From Aphelocoma coerulescens (taxonomy: Eukaryota > Chordata > Aves > Passeriformes > Corvidae), in NCBI RefSeq assembly GCF_041296385.1, contig NW_027183773.1:1-64000 (forward strand): 64,000 nt of DNA, in the 5' to 3' direction. Below, piece after piece: positions 50,151 to 63,425 of this stretch; the stretch's first letter is position 1, and the number at the start of each line of letters is the position of its first letter. Both the position numbers and the translations under genes were made by a program. The notes beneath the pieces are model-generated. The model did not search any database. It was not told where the DNA came from and worked only from the letters and a program-made list of their open reading frames with translations.

Positions 50151-53100
50151 CCTTAAGGTTCAGGCTACCACGCAGACGGAAGGTGCCGCTACCTAGCGCT
50201 GCGAGGGAAAGTGCATAGCCCAGGCGTGTTTCGGCAGAAGCAGCAGCCTGGAGGCTTTCGCTGCCGGCACCGTGCTCTCTGGGCGAGAAGCAGACGACCG
50301 TTCGTCTGCAGCGAAACGAAAGCGCGACGTGGTACGAAGGGGCAGAAGAACGAAGGCGCAGAGCACCACCGGGCTGCCGTGCGACTCGCACAGGCTGCAA
50401 GAGGAAGCGTGCCTGCCACTCGCTCGTTCGCGGATTCACTTTAGCAGTCGGAAACAGAAAGCTCGACTTGCGGCTACTTGTGCTGCTGCCTAGTTCTCTT
50501 CCAGTAGCCCCTGGAAACAACGATGCTCGGTTTATGCTTCGAGACGCAGCGATCACGGTGGTAGGTGCGGTGGAGAAGGGAAAGCCAGCGTGCAGAGGAC
50601 AGTTTCTCGTTGCTCTACGTGAGGCAAGGGGAAGGTTCAGCCCAGCAGTGGCTGTTGCTCCTGGAGCCTTTTTCTTTGGGAGCAGCTGCTGCAAGCGGGC
50701 AACGGAGCTGCGAGAGTGCCTAATGGGTGGGACGGCACGTCTATCGGCGAAGGAAGCTGCCTAGCCGCAGTGTGTTGTGCTCAGTTTCCAGGCTGCTTCG
50801 AGAAGGGGCACCTTGAAGAACGCCTTCTTTCTCGACGCGTCCTTCTGGGTGCGCTCAAGCTGCGTGGACTCTGCAACACGGCAGGGTGCAAGCAACTGTT
50901 TCTGGCCAGGTTGTGTGATGATGGAGTGCAAGGGCTGCGCCTTACTCTCGGAAGCTGCCGGAGCATTCTCATCAGCTGAATGCGCTTGTGAAGCAGCTCT
51001 CTGCTGGACTTTGGAAGCCGGCACGCTGAGCCCCTTAGAATGCCTGCCCGCTGCCCGGCTGCTGCGTTCTTCGCCTTCTGTGCTCTGGATGGCGAACTGA
51101 AGCCCAGCGATGGCTTTGAGCTGTCCCGCTCTTCAGCGCGTGTATAACTGCACGCATCCACAGTGCTCTGTGCACGGATTTTCCTCAGCTCGAGGTGCAA
51201 TCATTTTCTTGCTGGTTTACAGTGTCCAAAGCGTCCGTGGAGCTCTCGCTCGGCCAAATGCGTCAAGAGAGAAGCCCTTGCTGGATTCGCCTTTCGCTGG
51301 CCAAGACTTTCAACACAGCACCACAATCCGGGCGACGACGAGGAGGAAAGGGGGAACATCTTTTCGTCCTGGCACGTTCTTCTGTGCGGGACGTCTGTCC
51401 GCATCTTCGCTCTCTGCAAGGCTGGAAGGTGCGCGGTGGTACTCGGAAGCGAGAAGAAGGCTGCAGAGAGCACCGCGCTCTGCCGGCGCTGTGCAGGCTG
51501 TACAGGCAAGAAGCCTAGCCCTGGAATGTGGTGCAAATACAAGCTTCCACGCATCGGGGGCAAGCTCTGGGTAAGCTCGCTGACCTAAAAGTGTTCTGTG
51601 GGCGAGACGCAGCCGAGAAGCTCTCCCTTAAGGTTCAGGCTACCACGCAGACGGAAGGTGCCGCTACCTAGCGCTGCGAGGGAAAGTGCATAGCCCAGGC
51701 GTGTTTCGGCAGAAGCAGCAGCCTGGAGGCTTTCGCTGCCGGCACCGTGCTCTCTGGGCGAGAAGCAGACGACCGTTCGTCTGCAGCGAAACGAAAGCGC
51801 GACGTGGTACGAAGGGGCAGAAGAACGAAGGCGCAGAGCACCACCGGGCTGCCGTGCGACTCGCACAGGCTGCAAGAGGAAGCGTGCCTGCCACTCGCTC
51901 GTTCGCGGATTCACTTTAGCAGTCGGAAACAGAAAGCTCGACTTGCGGCTACTTGTGCTGCTGCCTAGTTCTCTTCCAGTAGCCCCTGGAAACAACGATG
52001 CTCGGTTTATGCTTCGAGACGCAGCGATCACGGTGGTAGGTGCGGTGGAGAAGGGAAAGCCAGCGTGCAGAGGACAGTTTCTCGTTGCTCTACGTGAGGC
52101 AAGGGGAAGGTTCAGCCCAGCAGTGGCTGTTGCTCCTGGAGCCTTTTTCTTTGGGAGCAGCTGCTGCAAGCGGGCAACGGAGCTGCGAGAGTGCCTAATG
52201 GGTGGGACGGCACGTCTATCGGCGAAGGAAGCTGCCTAGCCGCAGTGTGTTGTGCTCAGTTTCCAGGCTGCTTCGAGAAGGGGCACCTTGAAGAACGCCT
52301 TCTTTCTCGACGCGTCCTTCTGGGTGCGCTCAAGCTGCGTGGACTCTGCAACACGGCAGGGTGCAAGCAACTGTTTCTGGCCAGGTTGTGTGATGATGGA
52401 GTGCAAGGGCTGCGCCTTACTCTCGGAAGCTGCCGGAGCATTCTCATCAGCTGAATGCGCTTGTGAAGCAGCTCTCTGCTGGACTTTGGAAGCCGGCACG
52501 CTGAGCCCCTTAGAATGCCTGCCCGCTGCCCGGCTGCTGCGTTCTTCGCCTTCTGTGCTCTGGATGGCGAACTGAAGCCCAGCGATGGCTTTGAGCTGTC
52601 CCGCTCTTCAGCGCGTGTATAACTGCACGCATCCACAGTGCTCTGTGCACGGATTTTCCTCAGCTCGAGGTGCAATCATTTTCTTGCTGGTTTACAGTGT
52701 CCAAAGCGTCCGTGGAGCTCTCGCTCGGCCAAATGCGTCAAGAGAGAAGCCCTTGCTGGATTCGCCTTTCGCTGGCCAAGACTTTCAACACAGCACCACA
52801 ATCCGGGCGACGACGAGGAGGAAAGGGGGAACATCTTTTCGTCCTGGCACGTTCTTCTGTGCGGGACGTCCGTCCGCATCTTCGCTCTCTGCAAGGCTGG
52901 AAGGTGCGCGGTGGTACTCGGAAGCGAGAAGAAGGCTGCAGAGAGCACCGCGCTCTGCCGGCGCTGTGCAGGCTGTACAGGCAAGAAGCCTAGCCCTGGA
53001 ATGTGGTGCAAATACAAGCTTCCACGCATCGGGGGCAAGCTCTGGGTAAGCTCGCTGACCTAAAAGTGTTCTGTGGGCGAGACGCAGCCGAGAAGCTCTC

Positions 53101-56100
53101 CCTTAAGGTTCAGGCTACCACGCAGACGGAAGGTGCCGCTACCTAGCGCTGCGAGGGAAAGTGCATAGCCCAGGCGTGTTTCGGCAGAAGCAGCAGCCTG
53201 GAGGCTTTCGCTGCCGGCACCGTGCTCTCTGGGCGAGAAGCAGACGACCGTTCGTCTGCAGCGAAACGAAAGCGCGACGTGGTACGAAGGGGCAGAAGAA
53301 CGAAGGCGCAGAGCACCACCGGGCTGCCGTGCGACTCGCACAGGCTGCAAGAGGAAGCGTGCCTGCCACTCGCTCGTTCGCGGATTCACTTTAGCAGTCG
53401 GAAACAGAAAGCTCGACTTGCGGCTACTTGTGCTGCTGCCTAGTTCTCTTCCAGTAGCCCCTGGAAACAACGATGCTCGGTTTATGCTTCGAGACGCAGC
53501 GATCACGGTGGTAGGTGCGGTGGAGAAGGGAAAGCCAGCGTGCAGAGGACAGTTTCTCGTTGCTCTACGTGAGGCAAGGGGAAGGTTCAGCCCAGCAGTG
53601 GCTGTTGCTCCTGGAGCCTTTTTCTTTGGGAGCAGCTGCTGCAAGCGGGCAACGGAGCTGCGAGAGTGCCTAATGGGTGGGACGGCACGTCTATCGGCGA
53701 AGGAAGCTGCCTAGCCGCAGTGTGTTGTGCTCAGTTTCCAGGCTGCTTCGAGAAGGGGCACCTTGAAGAACGCCTTCTTTCTCGACGCGTCCTTCTGGGT
53801 GCGCTCAAGCTGCGTGGACTCTGCAACACGGCAGGGTGCAAGCAACTGTTTCTGGCCAGGTTGTGTGATGATGGAGTGCAAGGGCTGCGCCTTACTCTCG
53901 GAAGCTGCCGGAGCATTCTCATCAGCTGAATGCGCTTGTGAAGCAGCTCTCTGCTGGACTTTGGAAGCCGGCACGCTGAGCCCCTTAGAATGCCTGCCCG
54001 CTGCCCGGCTGCTGCGTTCTTCGCCTTCTGTGCTCTGGATGGCGAACTGAAGCCCAGCGATGGCTTTGAGCTGTCCCGCTCTTCAGCGCGTGTATAACTG
54101 CACGCATCCACAGTGCTCTGTGCACGGATTTTCCTCAGCTCGAGGTGCAATCATTTTCTTGCTGGTTTACAGTGTCCAAAGCGTCCGTGGAGCTCTCGCT
54201 CGGCCAAATGCGTCAAGAGAGAAGCCCTTGCTGGATTCGCCTTTCGCTGGCCAAGACTTTCAACACAGCACCACAATCCGGGCGACGACGAGGAGGAAAG
54301 GGGGAACATCTTTTCGTCCTGGCACGTTCTTCTGTGCGGGACGTCTGTCCGCATCTTCGCTCTCTGCAAGGCTGGAAGGTGCGCGGTGGTACTCGGAAGC
54401 GAGAAGAAGGCTGCAGAGAGCACCGCGCTCTGCCGGCGCTGTGCAGGCTGTACAGGCAAGAAGCCTAGCCCTGGAATGTGGTGCAAATACAAGCTTCCAC
54501 GCATCGGGGGCAAGCTCTGGGTAAGCTCGCTGACCTAAAAGTGTTCTGTGGGCGAGACGCAGCCGAGAAGCTCTCCCTTAAGGTTCAGGCTACCACGCAG
54601 ACGGAAGGTGCCGCTACCTAGCGCTGCGAGGGAAAGTGCATAGCCCAGGCGTGTTTCGGCAGAAGCAGCAGCCTGGAGGCTTTCGCTGCCGGCACCGTGC
54701 TCTCTGGGCGAGAAGCAGACGACCGTTCGTCTGCAGCGAAACGAAAGCGCGACGTGGTACGAAGGGGCAGAAGAACGAAGGCGCAGAGCACCACCGGGCT
54801 GCCGTGCGACTCGCACAGGCTGCAAGAGGAAGCGTGCCTGCCACTCGCTCGTTCGCGGATTCACTTTAGCAGTCGGAAACAGAAAGCTCGACTTGCGGCT
54901 ACTTGTGCTGCTGCCTAGTTCTCTTCCAGTAGCCCCTGGAAACAACGATGCTCGGTTTATGCTTCGAGACGCAGCGATCACGGTGGTAGGTGCGGTGGAG
55001 AAGGGAAAGCCAGCGTGCAGAGGACAGTTTCTCGTTGCTCTACGTGAGGCAAGGGGAAGGTTCAGCCCAGCAGTGGCTGTTGCTCCTGGAGCCTTTTTCT
55101 TTGGGAGCAGCTGCTGCAAGCGGGCAACGGAGCTGCGAGAGTGCCTAATGGGTGGGACGGCACGTCTATCGGCGAAGGAAGCTGCCTAGCCGCAGTGTGT
55201 TGTGCTCAGTTTCCAGGCTGCTTCGAGAAGGGGCACCTTGAAGAACGCCTTCTTTCTCGACGCGTCCTTCTGGGTGCGCTCAAGCTGCGTGGACTCTGCA
55301 ACACGGCAGGGTGCAAGCAACTGTTTCTGGCCAGGTTGTGTGATGATGGAGTGCAAGGGCTGCGCCTTACTCTCGGAAGCTGCCGGAGCATTCTCATCAG
55401 CTGAATGCGCTTGTGAAGCAGCTCTCTGCTGGACTTTGGAAGCCGGCACGCTGAGCCCCTTAGAATGCCTGCCCGCTGCCCGGCTGCTGCGTTCTTCGCC
55501 TTCTGTGCTCTGGATGGCGAACTGAAGCCCAGCGATGGCTTTGAGCTGTCCCGCTCTTCAGCGCGTGTATAACTGCACGCATCCACAGTGCTCTGTGCAC
55601 GGATTTTCCTCAGCTCGAGGTGCAATCATTTTCTTGCTGGTTTACAGTGTCCAAAGCGTCCGTGGAGCTCTCGCTCGGCCAAATGCGTCAAGAGAGAAGC
55701 CCTTGCTGGATTCGCCTTTCGCTGGCCAAGACTTTCAACACAGCACCACAATCCGGGCGACGACGAGGAGGAAAGGGGGAACATCTTTTCGTCCTGGCAC
55801 GTTCTTCTGTGCGGGACGTCCGTCCGCATCTTCGCTCTCTGCAAGGCTGGAAGGTGCGCGGTGGTACTCGGAAGCGAGAAGAAGGCTGCAGAGAGCACCG
55901 CGCTCTGCCGGCGCTGTGCAGGCTGTACAGGCAAGAAGCCTAGCCCTGGAATGTGGTGCAAATACAAGCTTCCACGCATCGGGGGCAAGCTCTGGGTAAG
56001 CTCGCTGACCTAAAAGTGTTCTGTGGGCGAGACGCAGCCGAGAAGCTCTCCCTTAAGGTTCAGGCTACCACGCAGACGGAAGGTGCCGCTACCTAGCGCT

Positions 56101-57525
56101 GCGAGGGAAAGTGCATAGCCCAGGCGTGTTTCGGCAGAAGCAGCAGCCTGGAGGCTTTCGCTGCCGGCACCGTGCTCTCTGGGCGAGAAGCAGACGACCG
56201 TTCGTCTGCAGCGAAACGAAAGCGCGACGTGGTACGAAGGGGCAGAAGAACGAAGGCGCAGAGCACCACCGGGCTGCCGTGCGACTCGCACAGGCTGCAA
56301 GAGGAAGCGTGCCTGCCACTCGCTCGTTCGCGGATTCACTTTAGCAGTCGGAAACAGAAAGCTCGACTTGCGGCTACTTGTGCTGCTGCCTAGTTCTCTT
56401 CCAGTAGCCCCTGGAAACAACGATGCTCGGTTTATGCTTCGAGACGCAGCGATCACGGTGGTAGGTGCGGTGGAGAAGGGAAAGCCAGCGTGCAGAGGAC
56501 AGTTTCTCGTTGCTCTACGTGAGGCAAGGGGAAGGTTCAGCCCAGCAGTGGCTGTTGCTCCTGGAGCCTTTTTCTTTGGGAGCAGCTGCTGCAAGCGGGC
56601 AACGGAGCTGCGAGAGTGCCTAATGGGTGGGACGGCACGTCTATCGGCGAAGGAAGCTGCCTAGCCGCAGTGTGTTGTGCTCAGTTTCCAGGCTGCTTCG
56701 AGAAGGGGCACCTTGAAGAACGCCTTCTTTCTCGACGCGTCCTTCTGGGTGCGCTCAAGCTGCGTGGACTCTGCAACACGGCAGGGTGCAAGCAACTGTT
56801 TCTGGCCAGGTTGTGTGATGATGGAGTGCAAGGGCTGCGCCTTACTCTCGGAAGCTGCCGGAGCATTCTCATCAGCTGAATGCGCTTGTGAAGCAGCTCT
56901 CTGCTGGACTTTGGAAGCCGGCACGCTGAGCCCCTTAGAATGCCTGCCCGCTGCCCGGCTGCTGCGTTCTTCGCCTTCTGTGCTCTGGATGGCGAACTGA
57001 AGCCCAGCGATGGCTTTGAGCTGTCCCGCTCTTCAGCGCGTGTATAACTGCACGCATCCACAGTGCTCTGTGCACGGATTTTCCTCAGCTCGAGGTGCAA
57101 TCATTTTCTTGCTGGTTTACAGTGTCCAAAGCGTCCGTGGAGCTCTCGCTCGGCCAAATGCGTCAAGAGAGAAGCCCTTGCTGGATTCGCCTTTCGCTGG
57201 CCAAGACTTTCAACACAGCACCACAATCCGGGCGACGACGAGGAGGAAAGGGGGAACATCTTTTCGTCCTGGCACGTTCTTCTGTGCGGGACGTCTGTCC
57301 GCATCTTCGCTCTCTGCAAGGCTGGAAGGTGCGCGGTGGTACTCGGAAGCGAGAAGAAGGCTGCAGAGAGCACCGCGCTCTGCCGGCGCTGTGCAGGCTG
57401 TACAGGCAAGAAGCCTAGCCCTGGAATGTGGTGCAAATACAAGCTTCCACGCATCGGGGGCAAGCTCTGGGTAAGCTCGCTGACCTAAAAGTGTTCTGTG
57501 GGCGAGACGCAGCCGAGAAGCTCTC

Positions 57526-59000
57526 CCTTAAGGTTCAGGCTACCACGCAGACGGAAGGTGCCGCTACCTAGCGCTGCGAGGGAAAGTGCATAGCCCAGGC
57601 GTGTTTCGGCAGAAGCAGCAGCCTGGAGGCTTTCGCTGCCGGCACCGTGCTCTCTGGGCGAGAAGCAGACGACCGTTCGTCTGCAGCGAAACGAAAGCGC
57701 GACGTGGTACGAAGGGGCAGAAGAACGAAGGCGCAGAGCAGCACCGGGCTGCCGTGCGACTCGCACAGGCTGCAAGAGGAAGCGTGCCTGCCACTCGCTC
57801 GTTCGCGGATTCACTTTAGCAGTCGGAAACAGAAAGCTCGACTTGCGGCTACTTGTGCTGCTGCCTAGTTCTCTTCCAGTAGCCCCTGGAAACAACGATG
57901 CTCGGTTTATGCTTCGAGACGCAGCGATCACGGTGGTAGGTGCGGTGGAGAAGGGAAAGCCAGCGTGCAGAGGACAGTTTCTCGTTGCTCTACGTGAGGC
58001 AAGGGGAAGGTTCAGCCCAGCAGTGGCTGTTGCTCCTGGAGCCTTTTTCTTTGGGAGCAGCTGCTGCAAGCGGGCAACGGAGCTGCGAGAGTGCCTAATG
58101 GGTGGGACGGCACGTCTATCGGCGAAGGAAGCTGCCTAGCCGCAGTGTGTTGTGCTCAGTTTCCAGGCTGCTTCGAGAAGGGGCACCTTGAAGAACGCCT
58201 TCTTTCTCGACGCGTCCTTCTGGGTGCGCTCAAGCTGCGTGGACTCTGCAACACGGCAGGGTGCAAGCAACTGTTTCTGGCCAGGTTGTGTGATGATGGA
58301 GTGCAAGGGCTGCGCCTTACTCTCGGAAGCTGCCGGAGCATTCTCATCAGCTGAATGCGCTTGTGAAGCAGCTCTCTGCTGGACTTTGGAAGCCGGCACG
58401 CTGAGCCCCTTAGAATGCCTGCCCGCTGCCCGGCTGCTGCGTTCTTCGCCTTCTGTGCTCTGGATGGCGAACTGAAGCCCAGCGATGGCTTTGAGCTGTC
58501 CCGCTCTTCAGCGCGTGTATAACTGCACGCATCCACAGTGCTCTGTGCACGGATTTTCCTCAGCTCGAGGTGCAATCATTTTCTTGCTGGTTTACAGTGT
58601 CCAAAGCGTCCGTGGAGCTCTCGCTCGGCCAAATGCGTCAAGAGAGAAGCCCTTGCTGGATTCGCCTTTCGCTGGCCAAGACTTTCAACACAGCACCACA
58701 ATCCGGGCGACGACGAGGAGGAAAGGGGGAACATCTTTTCGTCCTGGCACGTTCTTCTGTGCGGGACGTCTGTCCGCATCTTCGCTCTCTGCAAGGCTGG
58801 AAGGTGCGCGGTGGTACTCGGAAGCGAGAAGAAGGCTGCAGAGAGCACCGCGCTCTGCCGGCGCTGTGCAGGCTGTACAGGCAAGAAGCCTAGCCCTGGA
58901 ATGTGGTGCAAATACAAGCTTCCACGCATCGGGGGCAAGCTCTGGGTAAGCTCGCTGACCTAAAAGTGTTCTGTGGGCGAGACGCAGCCGAGAAGCTCTC
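57526..59000. repeat. Copy 40: left-type G216/T1246 copy inside the right sub-array
   Basis: Base 57741 is G and base 58771 is T, so at both informative sites the copy matches the majority type of copies 1-18. It sits between C216 copies on both sides, which suggests conversion from a left-type copy or a remnant of the older arrangement. Confidence 0.9.
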
Positions 59001-62000
59001 CCTTAAGGTTCAGGCTACCACGCAGACGGAAGGTGCCGCTACCTAGCGCTGCGAGGGAAAGTGCATAGCCCAGGCGTGTTTCGGCAGAAGCAGCAGCCTG
59101 GAGGCTTTCGCTGCCGGCACCGTGCTCTCTGGGCGAGAAGCAGACGACCGTTCGTCTGCAGCGAAACGAAAGCGCGACGTGGTACGAAGGGGCAGAAGAA
59201 CGAAGGCGCAGAGCACCACCGGGCTGCCGTGCGACTCGCACAGGCTGCAAGAGGAAGCGTGCCTGCCACTCGCTCGTTCGCGGATTCACTTTAGCAGTCG
59301 GAAACAGAAAGCTCGACTTGCGGCTACTTGTGCTGCTGCCTAGTTCTCTTCCAGTAGCCCCTGGAAACAACGATGCTCGGTTTATGCTTCGAGACGCAGC
59401 GATCACGGTGGTAGGTGCGGTGGAGAAGGGAAAGCCAGCGTGCAGAGGACAGTTTCTCGTTGCTCTACGTGAGGCAAGGGGAAGGTTCAGCCCAGCAGTG
59501 GCTGTTGCTCCTGGAGCCTTTTTCTTTGGGAGCAGCTGCTGCAAGCGGGCAACGGAGCTGCGAGAGTGCCTAATGGGTGGGACGGCACGTCTATCGGCGA
59601 AGGAAGCTGCCTAGCCGCAGTGTGTTGTGCTCAGTTTCCAGGCTGCTTCGAGAAGGGGCACCTTGAAGAACGCCTTCTTTCTCGACGCGTCCTTCTGGGT
59701 GCGCTCAAGCTGCGTGGACTCTGCAACACGGCAGGGTGCAAGCAACTGTTTCTGGCCAGGTTGTGTGATGATGGAGTGCAAGGGCTGCGCCTTACTCTCG
59801 GAAGCTGCCGGAGCATTCTCATCAGCTGAATGCGCTTGTGAAGCAGCTCTCTGCTGGACTTTGGAAGCCGGCACGCTGAGCCCCTTAGAATGCCTGCCCG
59901 CTGCCCGGCTGCTGCGTTCTTCGCCTTCTGTGCTCTGGATGGCGAACTGAAGCCCAGCGATGGCTTTGAGCTGTCCCGCTCTTCAGCGCGTGTATAACTG
60001 CACGCATCCACAGTGCTCTGTGCACGGATTTTCCTCAGCTCGAGGTGCAATCATTTTCTTGCTGGTTTACAGTGTCCAAAGCGTCCGTGGAGCTCTCGCT
60101 CGGCCAAATGCGTCAAGAGAGAAGCCCTTGCTGGATTCGCCTTTCGCTGGCCAAGACTTTCAACACAGCACCACAATCCGGGCGACGACGAGGAGGAAAG
60201 GGGGAACATCTTTTCGTCCTGGCACGTTCTTCTGTGCGGGACGTCCGTCCGCATCTTCGCTCTCTGCAAGGCTGGAAGGTGCGCGGTGGTACTCGGAAGC
60301 GAGAAGAAGGCTGCAGAGAGCACCGCGCTCTGCCGGCGCTGTGCAGGCTGTACAGGCAAGAAGCCTAGCCCTGGAATGTGGTGCAAATACAAGCTTCCAC
60401 GCATCGGGGGCAAGCTCTGGGTAAGCTCGCTGACCTAAAAGTGTTCTGTGGGCGAGACGCAGCCGAGAAGCTCTCCCTTAAGGTTCAGGCTACCACGCAG
60501 ACGGAAGGTGCCGCTACCTAGCGCTGCGAGGGAAAGTGCATAGCCCAGGCGTGTTTCGGCAGAAGCAGCAGCCTGGAGGCTTTCGCTGCCGGCACCGTGC
60601 TCTCTGGGCGAGAAGCAGACGACCGTTCGTCTGCAGCGAAACGAAAGCGCGACGTGGTACGAAGGGGCAGAAGAACGAAGGCGCAGAGCACCACCGGGCT
60701 GCCGTGCGACTCGCACAGGCTGCAAGAGGAAGCGTGCCTGCCACTCGCTCGTTCGCGGATTCACTTTAGCAGTCGGAAACAGAAAGCTCGACTTGCGGCT
60801 ACTTGTGCTGCTGCCTAGTTCTCTTCCAGTAGCCCCTGGAAACAACGATGCTCGGTTTATGCTTCGAGACGCAGCGATCACGGTGGTAGGTGCGGTGGAG
60901 AAGGGAAAGCCAGCGTGCAGAGGACAGTTTCTCGTTGCTCTACGTGAGGCAAGGGGAAGGTTCAGCCCAGCAGTGGCTGTTGCTCCTGGAGCCTTTTTCT
61001 TTGGGAGCAGCTGCTGCAAGCGGGCAACGGAGCTGCGAGAGTGCCTAATGGGTGGGACGGCACGTCTATCGGCGAAGGAAGCTGCCTAGCCGCAGTGTGT
61101 TGTGCTCAGTTTCCAGGCTGCTTCGAGAAGGGGCACCTTGAAGAACGCCTTCTTTCTCGACGCGTCCTTCTGGGTGCGCTCAAGCTGCGTGGACTCTGCA
61201 ACACGGCAGGGTGCAAGCAACTGTTTCTGGCCAGGTTGTGTGATGATGGAGTGCAAGGGCTGCGCCTTACTCTCGGAAGCTGCCGGAGCATTCTCATCAG
61301 CTGAATGCGCTTGTGAAGCAGCTCTCTGCTGGACTTTGGAAGCCGGCACGCTGAGCCCCTTAGAATGCCTGCCCGCTGCCCGGCTGCTGCGTTCTTCGCC
61401 TTCTGTGCTCTGGATGGCGAACTGAAGCCCAGCGATGGCTTTGAGCTGTCCCGCTCTTCAGCGCGTGTATAACTGCACGCATCCACAGTGCTCTGTGCAC
61501 GGATTTTCCTCAGCTCGAGGTGCAATCATTTTCTTGCTGGTTTACAGTGTCCAAAGCGTCCGTGGAGCTCTCGCTCGGCCAAATGCGTCAAGAGAGAAGC
61601 CCTTGCTGGATTCGCCTTTCGCTGGCCAAGACTTTCAACACAGCACCACAATCCGGGCGACGACGAGGAGGAAAGGGGGAACATCTTTTCGTCCTGGCAC
61701 GTTCTTCTGTGCGGGACGTCCGTCCGCATCTTCGCTCTCTGCAAGGCTGGAAGGTGCGCGGTGGTACTCGGAAGCGAGAAGAAGGCTGCAGAGAGCACCG
61801 CGCTCTGCCGGCGCTGTGCAGGCTGTACAGGCAAGAAGCCTAGCCCTGGAATGTGGTGCAAATACAAGCTTCCACGCATCGGGGGCAAGCTCTGGGTAAG
61901 CTCGCTGACCTAAAAGTGTTCTGTGGGCGAGACGCAGCCGAGAAGCTCTCCCTTAAGGTTCAGGCTACCACGCAGACGGAAGGTGCCGCTACCTAGCGCT

Positions 62001-63425
62001 GCGAGGGAAAGTGCATAGCCCAGGCGTGTTTCGGCAGAAGCAGCAGCCTGGAGGCTTTCGCTGCCGGCACCGTGCTCTCTGGGCGAGAAGCAGACGACCG
62101 TTCGTCTGCAGCGAAACGAAAGCGCGACGTGGTACGAAGGGGCAGAAGAACGAAGGCGCAGAGCACCACCGGGCTGCCGTGCGACTCGCACAGGCTGCAA
62201 GAGGAAGCGTGCCTGCCACTCGCTCGTTCGCGGATTCACTTTAGCAGTCGGAAACAGAAAGCTCGACTTGCGGCTACTTGTGCTGCTGCCTAGTTCTCTT
62301 CCAGTAGCCCCTGGAAACAACGATGCTCGGTTTATGCTTCGAGACGCAGCGATCACGGTGGTAGGTGCGGTGGAGAAGGGAAAGCCAGCGTGCAGAGGAC
62401 AGTTTCTCGTTGCTCTACGTGAGGCAAGGGGAAGGTTCAGCCCAGCAGTGGCTGTTGCTCCTGGAGCCTTTTTCTTTGGGAGCAGCTGCTGCAAGCGGGC
62501 AACGGAGCTGCGAGAGTGCCTAATGGGTGGGACGGCACGTCTATCGGCGAAGGAAGCTGCCTAGCCGCAGTGTGTTGTGCTCAGTTTCCAGGCTGCTTCG
62601 AGAAGGGGCACCTTGAAGAACGCCTTCTTTCTCGACGCGTCCTTCTGGGTGCGCTCAAGCTGCGTGGACTCTGCAACACGGCAGGGTGCAAGCAACTGTT
62701 TCTGGCCAGGTTGTGTGATGATGGAGTGCAAGGGCTGCGCCTTACTCTCGGAAGCTGCCGGAGCATTCTCATCAGCTGAATGCGCTTGTGAAGCAGCTCT
62801 CTGCTGGACTTTGGAAGCCGGCACGCTGAGCCCCTTAGAATGCCTGCCCGCTGCCCGGCTGCTGCGTTCTTCGCCTTCTGTGCTCTGGATGGCGAACTGA
62901 AGCCCAGCGATGGCTTTGAGCTGTCCCGCTCTTCAGCGCGTGTATAACTGCACGCATCCACAGTGCTCTGTGCACGGATTTTCCTCAGCTCGAGGTGCAA
63001 TCATTTTCTTGCTGGTTTACAGTGTCCAAAGCGTCCGTGGAGCTCTCGCTCGGCCAAATGCGTCAAGAGAGAAGCCCTTGCTGGATTCGCCTTTCGCTGG
63101 CCAAGACTTTCAACACAGCACCACAATCCGGGCGACGACGAGGAGGAAAGGGGGAACATCTTTTCGTCCTGGCACGTTCTTCTGTGCGGGACGTCCGTCC
63201 GCATCTTCGCTCTCTGCAAGGCTGGAAGGTGCGCGGTGGTACTCGGAAGCGAGAAGAAGGCTGCAGAGAGCACCGCGCTCTGCCGGCGCTGTGCAGGCTG
63301 TACAGGCAAGAAGCCTAGCCCTGGAATGTGGTGCAAATACAAGCTTCCACGCATCGGGGGCAAGCTCTGGGTAAGCTCGCTGACCTAAAAGTGTTCTGTG
63401 GGCGAGACGCAGCCGAGAAGCTCTC

